In this document: in pieces, positions 29,404 to 40,480 of the stretch
How positions within the stretch are numbered: the first letter of the stretch is position 1
How the letters are laid out: every line of letters begins with the position of its first letter
Assembly: GCA_022478985.1 (NCBI GenBank)
Contig: JAKSZP010012306.1
Span: 1 to 64,000, forward strand
Reading direction: 5' to 3'
From: Massospora cicadina
Taxonomy: Eukaryota > Entomophthoromycota > Entomophthoromycetes > Entomophthorales > Entomophthoraceae
DNA: 64,000 nt
Program-made: the position numbers and the translations under genes
Notes under the pieces: generated by a model
Seen by the model: the letters and a program-made list of their open reading frames with translations, nothing else
Told to the model about the DNA's origin: nothing
The model's database searches: none

Positions 29404-30475
29404 ATGGCGCAACCATCTCGCTTTGATGGGATACTACCCCCAGTGATTGAAATATATCACTATGGGGATTTGAAGCTTGCTTTGGATACCTTTCTTAAGG
29501 GACAAAAAGTTCTTTTTCATGAGAATAAGAATATTACTGAGCAGCTCAACCATGCCTTCCGCCAACTGCTCCTGGTAGGTGACCATGCCAACCAACTTGC
29601 CAACCTCTTGAGCAGCGCGATGGAGCAGCTAGACTGTGCAGAAAATAAATTAGATAAGGTTGTTAAGGAAAAGGAAATCTGCAGCGACAATATGCCCCCA
29701 TTTACCGTGATGGTAACATATATGGGTTTTTCAAGCGATTTGAGTTTGCCATAGAGGGGGCTTCTGATCAACAAAAAGCTAAACTGTTGTTATCTGCGTT
29801 GGATGTTTCAAGTGGTGATCAAGTTAATTGTTATCTTAAAAACAGTACTGTAGCTTACCAAGAGGTGAAGGAGGCTGTAATTCGCCTGTTTGGGGGAAAA
29901 GCGAAAATGGCTCAGCACAAGGCGGACTTTTTAACAATAACTTTTGAAAATATGAGTCTTTAATACAGTTTTCGGAGCAATTCACTAATGAGGCTCATGT
30001 GTTGTTGAGTGCAAATGTCTTATCTAATGAGGAGGTGGGCTTAGCGATGACGGCAGCTATCAAGCCCTACCACGAATTGCATAATGCTATGGCGTACACT
30101 CTTCAGGAGGATGCAAAGTTACTCAAAATCATCCATCATTTACGCCGTTTATCCGCAACCTTTAGTGCTCCAAATATGGAGCAGAAGGATCTGGTATCTA
30201 CCACTGATATTCCGCTAAATAAAGGATCCCACCAATATTGGGGCAATTGGTGGGTCACTCCTTGGCCACTTAACTCATGGGCGGGTCCTTTACGTCCCTA
30301 TTATGATCAAACCGTTTATCCTTGGGCCCATAATAAACTGTGGTTCAATAGTAGACCTAGACCTTCTGGGGTGTTTCAGAGACAAGTGCCAGTCCCAGAC
30401 GCTTGTTTTTAATGTGGCCAAACAGGTCATTATGCGGTTAGTTGACAGGCCAAACTGAAGGTCCACGCAGTATCT
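29404..30475 (+). pseudogene. T gag
   Basis: From ATG 29,404 (MAQPSRFDGILPPVIEIYHY) a helical region rich in Glu, Leu and Gln runs to about 29,690, where the frame shifts. The capsid-like part continues as GFFKRFEFAIEGASDQQKAK and VNCYLKNSTVAYQEVKEAVI, then shifts again near 29,940. The frame 29,999-30,412 carries LLSANVLSNEEVGLAMTAAI and ends in a zinc knuckle. The knuckle reads CF-CGQTGHYAVS with stop codons at one spacer position and at the last Cys position. The open frame upstream of 29,404 lies in LTR and leader. Confidence 0.65.
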
Positions 30476-30577
30476 GTTGTCTCATATGAATAGGGAAAGG
30501 GCGAGTGGAGTAGAGATGGGACGCTCTGCTTCAACTGATTCAAATGTTATTGTTCCTGATGTTCATCATGAATCACT

Positions 30578-31267
30578 TTGTGTCAGCCCTGGGGCAACTC
30601 TGAGGATTTACTATATCAACAGATCCCGTACCACCTTTTGGCCTCAAGCCAAGGAAGAGACCCCAATAATGCGGACATGGGGTTTCGCCAAGATGTGTAT
30701 AAGCCGTATGCCTGGCAAATCCTTGAGCAGAATGGTATGATTGGCGGTGAACCCTCCGCATATGTCGCAGCTTTGGAGGGGGTGGAGGTGGCGATTCCTG
30801 TCAAAAAGATTTCCCAAGAGTATCCTCATGTAAGGGCTGGTATGCACACTTTTCTGGATAATCAAACGCCCTTGAATGTTTATGTATCAAACACCAAGGG
30901 TCCTTCTTATTTGGAATGCACATACTGTGACATATTTGTACAGAATACCAAAATTCAGCTGATCATTGACACAGGCACTCCTGTCAATATTATTTTCACC
31001 AAGCTTGTGGCTAAGCTTCCACTGAAGACAGATGTGGACCACCGAGTAGTGTATGGAACTGCGGGGGCACAGAGTACTGTGTCAGAAGGCGCATATAGAT
31101 CATTACCTTTGAGGTTTGGGTCAGCTGGCGCATCTGCTCCAGCGGTGGTGTTGCCTAATGACCACTATGACATGTTGATCAGGGCTGCATTTATGCAGCA
31201 CTTTGGGGCTGTGGTTAATATGGCGGACGAAACCACTATTATCCTGGGACAACAGATCCCTATCTAA
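30578..31267 (+). pseudogene. T aspartic protease (largely open)
   Basis: A 229-codon open frame. The protease proper starts around residue 85 (VAIPVKKISQEYPHV). The active site is LIIDTGTPVNIIF near 30,957-30,995, with the DTG triad intact. GTAGAQSTVSEGAY and LPNDHYDMLIRAAFMQHFG complete the fold. It is the best preserved protease in the window. The next frame (PR-RT linker) starts after a stop at 31,265. Confidence 0.65.
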
Positions 31268-31740
31268 TTTACTTCCAGCGGAGTCCCAGATGACCCAATC
31301 TGCTCCGGTCAAATTAATCTTGCCTATAGCAATGGTGTGATTCCTGTAAGATATTGACAGATGAAGTGGAAGATTCAAACGCTTCCAAACCAGACTATGA
31401 GCACAAAGGGATTCTGCTATGAGCTGCAAATGCTTGGACTATCCCTTCTGGGCATCAGGTCATAATTGGGACAGAGCTCGAAATTGATGTAATGGGAGGT
31501 CTGTACGGAGAGGTTGTGGGGCCTTATCAACAATCACGGCTTAAGCCTCATGTGGCTCCTGGGTTACTGTTACCAGGGAAGGGGGAAGTGAAGGTGTTGG
31601 TAGCAAATCTGCAAAAGGAGGTGATGAAGGTTCAGCGGCACCAAGTGGTGGCTTACCTGCACCTGATCCCTATTGATGAGGTCCACCAGGTACATGACTT
31701 TTTTGGAAAGATCTTGGCTTGCCTTTAAAAACCACCTTCA
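31268..31740 (+). pseudogene. T protease-RT linker
   Basis: The frame 31,492-31,728 reads GGLYGEVVGPYQQSRLKPHV and VAPGLLLPGKGEVKVLVANL, preceded by IPSGHQVIIGTELEID. The pattern is that of the beta-rich connection between protease and RT in many Ty3/gypsy Pol proteins. I considered a dUTPase and rejected it. Confidence 0.45.
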
Positions 31741-32700
31741 GCGTAATGATGGTGGTTCCACAAAAGGCGCTAACTTGTCTATAGGAGGATCAGAAGGACA
31801 GGGTGATGGATCTGTTTAAGAAATGTCACAGCATTTTTGCAACTGATGATCACAACTTGGGTTGCACTCGCAGAATCATGCATTGGATGGACATGGGAGA
31901 CCACCCCCTATCAGGTCATGACCTATCCAACGCTTGAAGGCAGCAGAAGAAGTTGTATCTGCAGAAATAGATACATTGGTGGAACAGGGAATGTTGGAGC
32001 CATCAAAAAGTTTTTGGGCATCTCCGGTGCTCATTGTCAAAAAGAAAGATGGCTCCAATTGAGTAGTAATATATTATCAGAAGCTTAACAGCATTAAAAA
32101 AAGATTTGTACCCGCTTCCACAATTTGACAATGCTTTAGATTGGTTAGGTGGGGCCAAGTATATCTCTGCTATGGACTTGATATCAGGGTACTGGCAGAT
32201 CAAGTTGCCAGCGGCGGAACAAGAAAAGTGCGCTATAATTACCTCAAAGGGATTGTTCCAGCCTACACATATGACACAGGGTTTGTGAAATGCCCCTGCT
32301 ACGTTCCAGAGGGTTATGGACACTATTTTGGGTGACCTAAAGCTGTCTTGCGTCCTTGTCTACCTTGACAATATCAACGTACTCTCACGGATGTTCATGG
32401 AGCATCTCGGACACCTGGAGCAAGTATTCCGCCGCCTAGCTGATGCTAATATCAGAAATAAGCCCTGAAAGTGTCACTTTTTAAGGAACAATTGGAATAC
32501 CTCGGCCTTTTGGTATACTCCAAAGGGCTTAGTCCTCAGCCAACCAAGGTGGAAGCCATCCACAAGATGACTTGGCCAAGCAATAAGCGGGATATTCAGG
32601 TGTTCTTGGGGATGGTCAGTTACTACTGGCGGTTCAATTCCCAACTTCAGATGTATTGGGGCTCCACTCTTTGAGCTACTTAAGAAAAGTGCTGCCTTAA
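31741..32700 (+). pseudogene. T reverse transcriptase (inactive motif)
   Basis: RT blocks in order: VEQGMLEPSKSFWASPVLIV near 31,975-32,035 (phase changes), DLISGYWQIKLPAAEQEKCA (32,175-32,235), FQPTHMTQGF-KCPCYVPEGYG (about 32,255-32,320) and the catalytic loop CVLVYLDNINVLS near 32,350-32,390. The usual YLDD has Asn at its last position. KEQLEYLGLLVYSKGLSPQP near 32,480-32,540 follows. Stops and shifts occur between blocks. Confidence 0.65.
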
Positions 32701-33148
32701 CTGGACGGATCGATGTAAAACTGCTTTTGATGTATTATGAACCGCGTTGGCTAGTGCGCCTGTTTTACAATACCCCATTTTGAAAAAGAGCTTATTGTGA
32801 AAACGGATGCTTTGCTTTCTGCTGTAGGGGCTGTGTTACCCAAAAGACAATGATGGTGTGGAGCACCCCATTGCATATTGCAGCTGCAGTTTAACTGGCC
32901 CTGAACGGAATTACACTGTGACTGAGTGGGAGTGTTTAGAGGTGATCTATGCATATAAAAAATTCCGGGTCTACCTCCATGGGGTGAAATTCAAAGTGGA
33001 AACAGATCATGCCTCCTTACGCTGGCTACAGAATCTGCAGGAACCTGAAGGGTGGCTCGCGCAATGGGCTTTGAAGCTCCAAGCATATGATTTTGAGATC
33101 ATGCATCGACCAGGGGCAAAGCATCATAATGCAGACTGTCTTTCCTGA
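32701..33148 (+). pseudogene. T RNase H (C-terminal half open)
   Basis: The open frame 32,858-33,148 covers most of the domain: AYCSCSLTGPERNYTVTEWE, LEVIYAYKKFRVYL, ETDHASLRWL and HRPGAKHHNADCLS with the final catalytic Asp. The first block with the first Asp lies upstream in other frames (KTDALLSAVGAVL region, about 32,800-32,840). Confidence 0.65.
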
Positions 33149-34400
33149 TTACCCACGGTCACCATTACAGCTGATGTGACAGACATAATGTACAAAAAAA
33201 TGATTGTGGGCAGATGCCATGATGAGCCGCTGTCCGTGATCAAAGTGTTAGATGGGCTTAGGAAGGATACCTTCTTGTGCAACGAGAGAATTATATAAGC
33301 AGATGGGAGAATCGGCACTAAGTTTCCCAAAGCCCTCTGTCAGGCCTGCAATCATTATGGATGCCCATAGAGCAGTAGGTCATGGAGGGTTGAAAAAGAT
33401 GCTGGAGTTCTTGCGACCACACTACTATTGGGAGAGTATGCACTACAATGTGCTTGAGAAGGTTGGTTGTTACCATCAGTGCCAAGAGAGAAATCTTTCC
33501 ACCAAAAACCACCCACCATTTAGTTAAGCCTCAGTTCACATGGCATACAGTTTTGTTAGACATGGTAGGGCCTCTGCTGACTGGCGCGAACCACTCCAAA
33601 TATATAGTAGTTGCCATTGACCATTTGACAAGATGGGTGGAAGCAAGGGCTATCAAGGATTTGGGGGCTGTCAATACCACCAAGTTCATCCTAGAGTGTG
33701 TTATAAAGCGCCATGGTTGTCCGCAATTTATCCTAATGGACAACGGAACTAATTTCACATCACATATATTGGCCAAGTTGAACGAGCTCATGGAAATACG
33801 CGGGGTTTTAACTACCCTCTACTACACTGTGTCTAACGGTATGGTGGAACGGGTCAATGGGACCTTGGTAAATATTCTACACAAGCTCGTAAATGAGCGG
33901 CCATCAGACTGGAGCACCCTTTTACCACTGCTGTCTTTGAGTACAATATCAGCTACCACTTGGTAACTGGTAAGAGTACATTTCAATTGCTCTATGGACG
34001 ACATCCAGAGCTACCTGCTTTGCTCTACTCCTGTTTAGAGGATATTGGCGGAGTTGAGCCCCACTTCTATTTGTCTACCTTAACAAACACGCTGATTAAG
34101 CTCCAAACCAAGGCATATTCCACTAGTCTTGCCAAGAATATTCGGGATCATGCAGCTGATCAAGGTAGACGCAGCAGTCTTCCACAATTTGGGGTAGGTG
34201 AATTGGTCCTGTTAGATGACCAACATGGGTTTAGAAGAAGGAACAAGCTCACCAGCATATGGAGCAGACCATTTGAGATCATTGAGAAGACTGGGGCTGA
34301 TGCCTACACCATTAAGGAACCCGCAGGTGGTTGGATAATCAATTGAGTACATGTGAAGTTCCTTCGGCCCTACAAACAATAGACGCTTATTGTCCAGTCA
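33149..34400 (+). pseudogene. T integrase
   Basis: Zinc-binding region at 33,350-33,490 (DAHRAVGHGGLKK, then CYHQC). The core follows in the frame 33,448-33,966: LLDMVGPLLTGANHSKYIVV, FILMDNGTNFTS and YYTVSNGMVERVNGTL, so all three DDE residues are present. The C-terminal part (33,960-34,346) ends FGVGELVLLDDQHGF, LTSIWSRPFEIIEKTG and, after a stop, VHVKFLRPYKQ. It is interrupted by a frame change near 33,940 and the stop at 34,344. No chromodomain. Confidence 0.7.
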
Positions 34401-34410
34401 AGGGGGGTAA
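34401..34410 (+). promoter_or_regulatory. T polypurine tract
   Basis: AGGGGGGTAA directly before the TG of the 3' LTR. Confidence 0.65.
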
Positions 34411-34947
34411 TGTCAGGATTTCAATACGACTGGGCGATAAGCTAATGTTCCGGTGAATCATTAATTAGATGCGAAACAAGCTCTGAGGGTGAGTAATAGG
34501 TTATAGCAATGTGAGGTGAATTAATAGAATCAATTAGGGTTCAGTAATCAAGGAAATTCCATTGAAGCCTCAATGATTGCACGAATTCTACATTAATAGT
34601 GAATAAAGATTGACTAAGCAAAATGTTTTGAATCTGTTGAAGAATACTGAGGGTTAAGGGTTGAGTGAGAGAGAAGGAGGGAGGTTTTTTAGTAGAAGAA
34701 AGAAGAGAGGAAGAAAGAAGAAGTGAGTAGGAACAAGTAGCGAGTGTAAGCAGAGAGGGTCTACAGGTTAGATCATATTATAAATAAATAGCATCGAAGT
34801 TGGGGCGATTGCCTCATATTTTTATATAAGTTTATTACATTTTATTGTGGGACCAACGATCTCCATATTGTTCAGCCATTGCTCAGTGGGCTAAACCCTG
34901 CGCAACTCATTCAGCGGAAATAAGCCATATCCACCAAAAAGTTTACA
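34411..34947 (+). repeat. T 3' LTR
   Basis: Begins TGTCAGGATTTCAATACGAC and ends AAAAAGTTTACA, followed by the duplication TTCAT. Confidence 0.85.
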
Positions 34948-34952
34948 TTCAT

Positions 34953-36474
34953 TTATGAGGCCAGCGGTATCAATCACCTCAACATCTTAAGCAAGTTGAT
35001 GCTCGGAGAAAGTGATGAGAGTTGGCACACAAGTGAAAGACTTGATGCGCTTTTGGGTTTGGGGATAATTGAGGTCAAAAAGAGAAGTTTTCGCCGCATT
35101 AATGCAAGTGCAGCTTGCACCAAAAGCAAGCTCCTCAATTTCATATTTAGCATCCTCATCAAAATCAGAAGGGAAATTTGGGATGGGAATACCCTCAACT
35201 AGGGGTTCCATCACCCCATGGAGATGCTGGCAGACGAGGGTGTTGGCAGGGGCAGCTGAGGCTTCCACTGCCAATTGATTAGTACTTTTATAACCTGGAA
35301 AGCCGCTTTTAGAGCGAAAACGGTGGGGGCAAAAATCGGGAGGATTAATAAAAAACTCATCCAACGCAAAATTTGGCTTTGCATTGTATGGCTGGTCGCT
35401 ATCATCAATCCAATCAAGACATTTAAATGGATTAAGCTCAGCTAGCGCTGGCCCAGCCACAGGAGTTGGTATGTTGGCAGAATCTGATTGACTACAAACA
35501 GTCAACCATGGCAGCTCAGCTGAAACTGTTTCAGCCATCAACTTAGGATTCCATACCCAGCTGAATTATTCAATTTTTTTAAAGATAGTAAATTATGATT
35601 GGCTGCTGCTTTTGAAGCAGCGCCAGAATTACCCAAGGGTGGGGGCGGGAGGATCATGCCCCATTTGAAAAATGGGGGTGAGGCAGCTGCTGGGGTAGCG
35701 CCTGAAGGAGGGGCAATGGAAGCAGCAGAAGCGGAAACTGTGGGGCACTTGTGCTTCAAGTAGTCAAGCTCAAAGCGCAAGGGGCAGATGGCACAGTCAT
35801 TTTTGATGCACGCCCAAAAAGGATGATCAGGGGCAGACCTGATCACAGTGCGGGGGGGAATTGCAAGATGGGTGTCATGATTAAATGGGCAGATTGTCGC
35901 AAAGGCATGAGGGCCTGCCAGACGATCCGCCACATGGGGCACCACAAACTGCAACATAGGGTCTGCGCCATAAATGGCCAAACCCTCCGTGAGCTCATGG
36001 CAGAGGAATTTGGGGGAAAGGAAGGAGGGCAACCTGGCGAAATGGACCACCAAAGTGGCCACATATGGGAGCTGAGTGTAAACGGAGGGCAATGAATTTT
36101 TTTATAAATTAATGGCAGCTTGGCTGCTGCCGCTGCATTGGCTTCAGAATGGAAGCTGAGGTCAAAATACCCCTTAAAGGGGTGGAAGTCAATATAAACG
36201 GTGGGTTTGAAAACCGCCATGGCCATCTCAATGATGGCCATGCTTGCGTATGGGAAGAGATTCCCATCTTTGACCCAGAGGCTGAAATGTAAATTGCTCC
36301 GTGGGAGCACCAAAGGGCTCTGGAGCACCTCCTGAGAGCTTGCAAGGTGGTGGGCCAAGTCCTGAGGGGGACATAGCGCCTGGTAGCATAAAGAAGGGTT
36401 AGCAGAGCCATCCTGGGCACACATTGGTGGCAATTAAAAGACACCAGATGGTGGCGCACCACCACCCCAGGCAA
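34953..36474 (-). pseudogene. D ORF (single protein, unknown, broken)
   Basis: Pieces at 36,433-about 36,090, 36,092-35,538 and 35,541-34,987 follow each other with frame changes and continue past T at 28,808-28,620. Blocks shared with the plus copy are QSPLVLPRSNL, AIIEMAMA, FHPFK-Y, ELTEGLAIYGADPMLQFVVP, VIRSAPDHP and LMPHV-DAPT-MLSAM. One Cys/His cluster (CAICPLRFELDYLKHKC, preceded by a further Cys) could bind zinc. The central part is Ala/Pro/Ser-rich. By position and element type it may be an ORF1-like nucleic-acid-binding protein, but I cannot place it in a named family. Confidence 0.5.
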
Positions 36475-36600
36475 GGGCAGCAGGCATCAATTGCATCGAC
36501 ATTGGTAAGCTTTGACTCTATTGAGCGGTCATGATTTGTATTTTTTATAAAAATATCTGAATTTTGCTTCAATTTAGGTATCAAAGCGAAAGAAAAATAT

Positions 36601-36638
36601 GAATTTAATATTTTCCTTTTTTTTGAATTTAATATTTT
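36601..36638. repeat. Duplicated target with only an A-tail between copies
   Basis: GAATTTAATATTTTCC occurs at 36,601-36,616 and 36,625-36,640. The intervening 8 bp are all T (poly-A on the minus strand). The first copy is also the right-hand target duplication of D. Confidence 0.6.
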
Positions 36639-36640
36639 CC

Positions 36641-37242
36641 TCTGTCATAAAATTCATAAAGTAAAGTCCTGTTTTCAATAGTATCAGAGTTAACTAAACG
36701 TTTTAATCACATGATTATTTTACATTAAAGTAAATATAAAATTATCTATGTTTATCTCTATAAGCATTTAAGAGTTGATCAGTGTAATTAAGACCCATCC
36801 TAAAGCAAGTTTAATCCTCTTTAAATATATCATTAAGCATCTATCTTGTTAAATAAAACCTAGATTTATCCAATTTTTATTTTTTTTATAGATTTAATAT
36901 TTGTACCAATCATGATAATTCTTTTTTATTTATAAAATTTGTTCCATGAAAGAATAATTGACCACATTGTACCAAATTCAATAAACCTTAAGAGAAAAAA
37001 ATTATAGATTAAAAATTCACCATGTGTAAGATATAATTATTAGATAGGTCATGTTAGAAGAGAGCACAATAGTCCAATGAACATACTCCATATATGATTT
37101 AACACAGATTTTGACTAACCTTTACTATCCCTTGGCTACTAGCTATATTAGCTAATAAAAGTATTTAGCTCATTAAGCAAGTTAATATAATGTCAGTCCT
37201 ATAATCTGAAGATTACATGCTTAAACCTGGTATTAAATAAAT
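36641..37242. other. AT-rich stretch without recognisable gene
   Basis: No coding potential or identifiable repeat. Confidence 0.4.
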
Positions 37243-37500
37243 ATTTTATTTGTATTTTATTTAATCAAGATAGATCAACCTTGGGACCATCTAGTACTAA
37301 AAAATATAGATCAACCTTGGAATAGATACTGCACTAAAATAGGAGTTAAAAGGAAGGTAACAGAGGGTTAATCTCCAGAAAACTTCCATGCATATATTCT
37401 GATAGACCATAACTCCATGCGTCATATTACTATTCACCATCTCAGTTTGGAGCAAAGATGTGCAGCTCCAACACAGTAATTATTGTACCTGTCATGGAGA
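37243..37500 (-). mobile_element. SINE S2-related copy
   Basis: Read on the minus strand, the body (GGTCTATCAGAATATATGCA near 37,400, then AGTTTTCTGGAG) follows S2 (AGCCTATCAGAACATGTGCA at 7,650). The tail ATTCCAAGGTTGATC matches S2's CCCAAGGTCAGCC. The tRNA-like head is worn or missing. The tail is interrupted by a micro-insertion. Confidence 0.55.
37270..37320 (+). mobile_element. Micro-insertion (21 bp) in S2 tail
   Basis: ATAGATCAACCTTGG occurs at 37,270-37,284 and 37,306-37,320. Between them is GACCATCTAGTACTAAAAAA plus T. Same A-tailed 3' end as the other micro-insertions. Confidence 0.75.
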
Positions 37501-38620
37501 ATAACATATTTCAGTTTAACCACAGTACAAGGAAGAGTTTTCAAGATCCATAGGTGTTAGGGTATTTCTTATCCTGATTTGCAACGCACCTTGGACCTAT
37601 GCTGGGTAAGGGCCTAGCATTCCCAGGTTGGGACCAAGGGGTCATTTAATGGTTTTTGAGTATTAATCAATGACATTGAAAGTAATAAACTATATTACAA
37701 ATGTAAATAGGTGGTGCATTTAATTTCCAATCAGGGATTTGAGAAACATAAAATGTACCATATTACTAAAGACAAAACATTTGCCTTTAGTCAAAAGCTT
37801 AAGTTTGGGCATACTCAAGCTACTGCACTACCATTGATAATGGAATGGTTCTGTTAGCTAGTTTTAGCTTAATATCATTTAAAACTATCATGAACCACCA
37901 CTGAACTTTCTTAGAATTTTTTTGTTAAACTGACTTTGCTGTTGGTCATTTCTATATTAACAAAAAAACTTTTGTTTTTTATTACTTGATAAATTTTACA
38001 GTCTGACTAGCTGAAGACCTCCTTGAGGAGGTATCCAGTTACATAAGTTATTATAATGTCATAATTGTGTGCGGTTATGACTCCACTTAATTGAGTATGG
38101 AACGCTCTTGATTGAGGATTTATAAAAACTAGACTAATACTATCAATAAATAGTAAACTAATGGTTGGAATCTGCCAAGTATTCGCCATATTGTGCAACT
38201 TGGTTTTCTGAAGCATTGGCTACCGTGCATCTATGCCACCAAGATGTGGGTGCTGTCCGCGGTGTCTTTCTCTCTTTGTTAGAATAGTAATATCATGGTT
38301 ATCTGAGTTGAGATACCACACACATCTCCAGGAATTAGAAAATATAGGCACTCTCCTTACATTAGTTGACCAATAAATTTATCATAATTGCATCAAAATT
38401 CACCATTTAGGACTCTCCTTAAGCATATAATTGGTACGTTGGTCATTTTCAAAGTCACTATGCTCCTCACCACTTTTTCTCAATCATTTTACTTGCTTTA
38501 GTATTAGAATTTTCTTTTAACAACCAACTGGAGGTTTTCTACCCTTCCTTAACGTACTTGGTTGTTTCTGACCCGCTGTGACACTGCTTTAAAATTAAAA
38601 TCTATCTTCAGAATACATTT
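37501..38620. other. AT-rich stretch without recognisable gene
   Basis: No coding region or matched repeat. The short open frame at 38,007-38,216 has no support. Confidence 0.4.
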
Positions 38621-40480
38621 ATGAAATTTAAGCAGGCTTTAACATCTATACACTTTAAAACTTTTATTGGCGTTTTATATAATCCCTGCCTGTCCCCTTG
38701 CAGTGCTGGCTTATTGTTTGAACCTTCACCCAGTATGGCTGACTGGGTCTCCTATGATATTCAGATACCAGCCAAAACTTTAGAAGTTAATAGATCAAAA
38801 ACGCCTTCTGAAAGCACATCAAACAGACATATTTTTATTCAAAATATCCCATTTATTATTCACAGTCTGCTATGTGGGACAACCACTGGAAAAATGTTAT
38901 TAATTCACTGCATTTGGTCCAGGTCCTACCTCTTTATGACATCATTGAAGCATTATCTGTCCATTTGACACTTGATGTTATAAAAAGAACGCTTGGGTAT
39001 AACTTCACCTGCTAACTTTGATAATGTGATTATTGCTTTCATTAGTAAATTAATCACTAACCAACGTTGCAGCCTTTAATTTAGCTGCATCTATCTCAAC
39101 CATGAAGGCCTTTATTAATAGTAACTCCATAATCTCACTTCACCTTTGGAAGTGGAGGAGGCTTTTATGTAAACCTCTTTGATTTTGGTAAAATATGAGG
39201 GACAGCAGGAGTATATTCTCACACCTCCTGTCAACTTAAATTATTTTTTAGAGTTTGAGCCAGAGTAACTTCTCACAGAACAGAATGAACATTCATTGAA
39301 AAGGGGTCTTCTTTTGTTGAATAGTCAAATGCTGTTAAGCCTGCAATTAGATTTATGATTCTACTTTTGAAAACCCCAAAAAACAGCCTTAAACGTTAAA
39401 TATCCTATCCTAATGACCCGTTCATAAGCTCATAAAGTTCTAGCTCTTAACCAACTTGTGTAAAATTATCTTAAAAGCCCTCATTTGACAACTACTATGA
39501 TTTACTACACCCAGGCGTTTATAAAACAGTTTAAAACAAGTTTTTATAACATATTACAGAAAAAGATTTTGGTTATATTCCTTATATAATAAGATTTGAG
39601 TATGCAACACTACTTATTTAGTTTTTAAAATAAGGAAGCATTATTACGCCTAAGGTGGACCATATTAGTGAGGTCTTAGTACTTTCTGTATTCAAAAAGA
39701 ATAAGTGTTTACTTTTATAATTTCTGCTTCTTAATCTTCTCCTAAGAAGATTCAGAATTTGAATTCTTCTAGATACAAGTACCTCTGAGAAACTATCAAA
39801 TCAGGACCTAGCTGATTAATTTAATTTACACTATTTTCTTGGTATTATGTTCAAAGCTGGAACTACTTGGGTAATTCCAATAAAAAAGTACAGGGTATAG
39901 TTGAGTTTCAGGTTGACAAGTATGAACTAGAAAACTACTTCCTGTCATTGTCAAACTTTTGTACCCAATTATCCTGGGCTGGAATAGTGGCATAAGTTAA
40001 TTTTAAAATCAACCTGAAGGCTAATACTAAGAACTCTCTTCAAAAGGTGGCAAGAGTTATTGGTCCCCATTTACACTAAAGACGCTCTAAAGAATTTTCA
40101 CACTGGCCAAAAGGATTTACCATCATGCCTCTGCTCAATCTTAATTCTGATGATCCTTTAATTCCCTGTCTAAGGGCTAAAGTTGTATTTTAATGTGTCT
40201 AAAATGAATTTATTTACTAGACCATTATAATTAGGTTACATTTTAAGCATACTGTGGACTTGATTTGCATTTCTTGCTTATCCACCCATCAACGCTGAGA
40301 GAATAGGCAGTTTGGATGTTTGGGTCACATACAAAAAACTGATTGTTAAGCCTTCCAGAGTACTTCTCCAGTTTGCTTATCACTTTTCTTTGTAAAGAAA
40401 GCAGGTGGCACCCTATGCCTTTATGCATAATATTCTAAGCTGCTAATGTACCATACCTGAACTGCATTGCATCCCTATAA
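38621..40480 (+). pseudogene. Remains of an old gypsy element (RT block recognisable)
   Basis: At about 40,350-40,450 the plus strand reads AFQSTSPVCLSLFFVKKAGG, then TLCLYA, a stop and YSKLL. This matches the conserved Ty3/gypsy RT stretch ending in FVKK-G-LR---DYR-LN. A 115-codon open frame at 38,621-38,968 lies upstream on the same strand where gag would be, but it matches nothing I know. No LTRs were found. The remainder is too decayed to assign. Confidence 0.45.

Larger units (their letters stand above)
28809..34947 (+). mobile_element. Ty3/gypsy retrotransposon T
   Basis: A structurally complete element with two 537-bp LTRs (28,809-29,345; 34,411-34,947), PBS, gag, protease, RT, RNase H, integrase and polypurine tract. 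Target duplications are TTCTT (28,804-28,808) and TTCAT (34,948-34,952). The uninterrupted D copy at 44.5 kb shows the sequence before insertion. Coding regions contain stops and frameshifts, and the RT catalytic motif is altered. Confidence 0.85.
28542..36600 (-). mobile_element. Non-LTR element D, minus copy, split by T
   Basis: D consists of 28,542-28,808 and 34,953-36,600, about 1.9 kb in all. The plus copy at about 42,915-44,825 is colinear with it from 5' end to 3' end. In D's sense it starts near TTTCTTTCGCTTTGATACC, carries one long broken ORF and ends GCATCACTAGTGCT followed by six A. The 14-bp duplication GAATTTAATATTTT flanks the whole. The A-tail and variable-length duplication are LINE-like, but no RT is encoded. 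T (28,809-34,947) is inserted in the ORF. Confidence 0.75.

Noticed and set aside
31400..31740. dUTPase domain between protease and RT of T
   Set aside because: The beta-rich GGLYGEVVGP...GEVKVLVANL stretch looks faintly like a dUTPase, but the characteristic motif order is missing and the Ty3/gypsy protease-RT linker explains it better.
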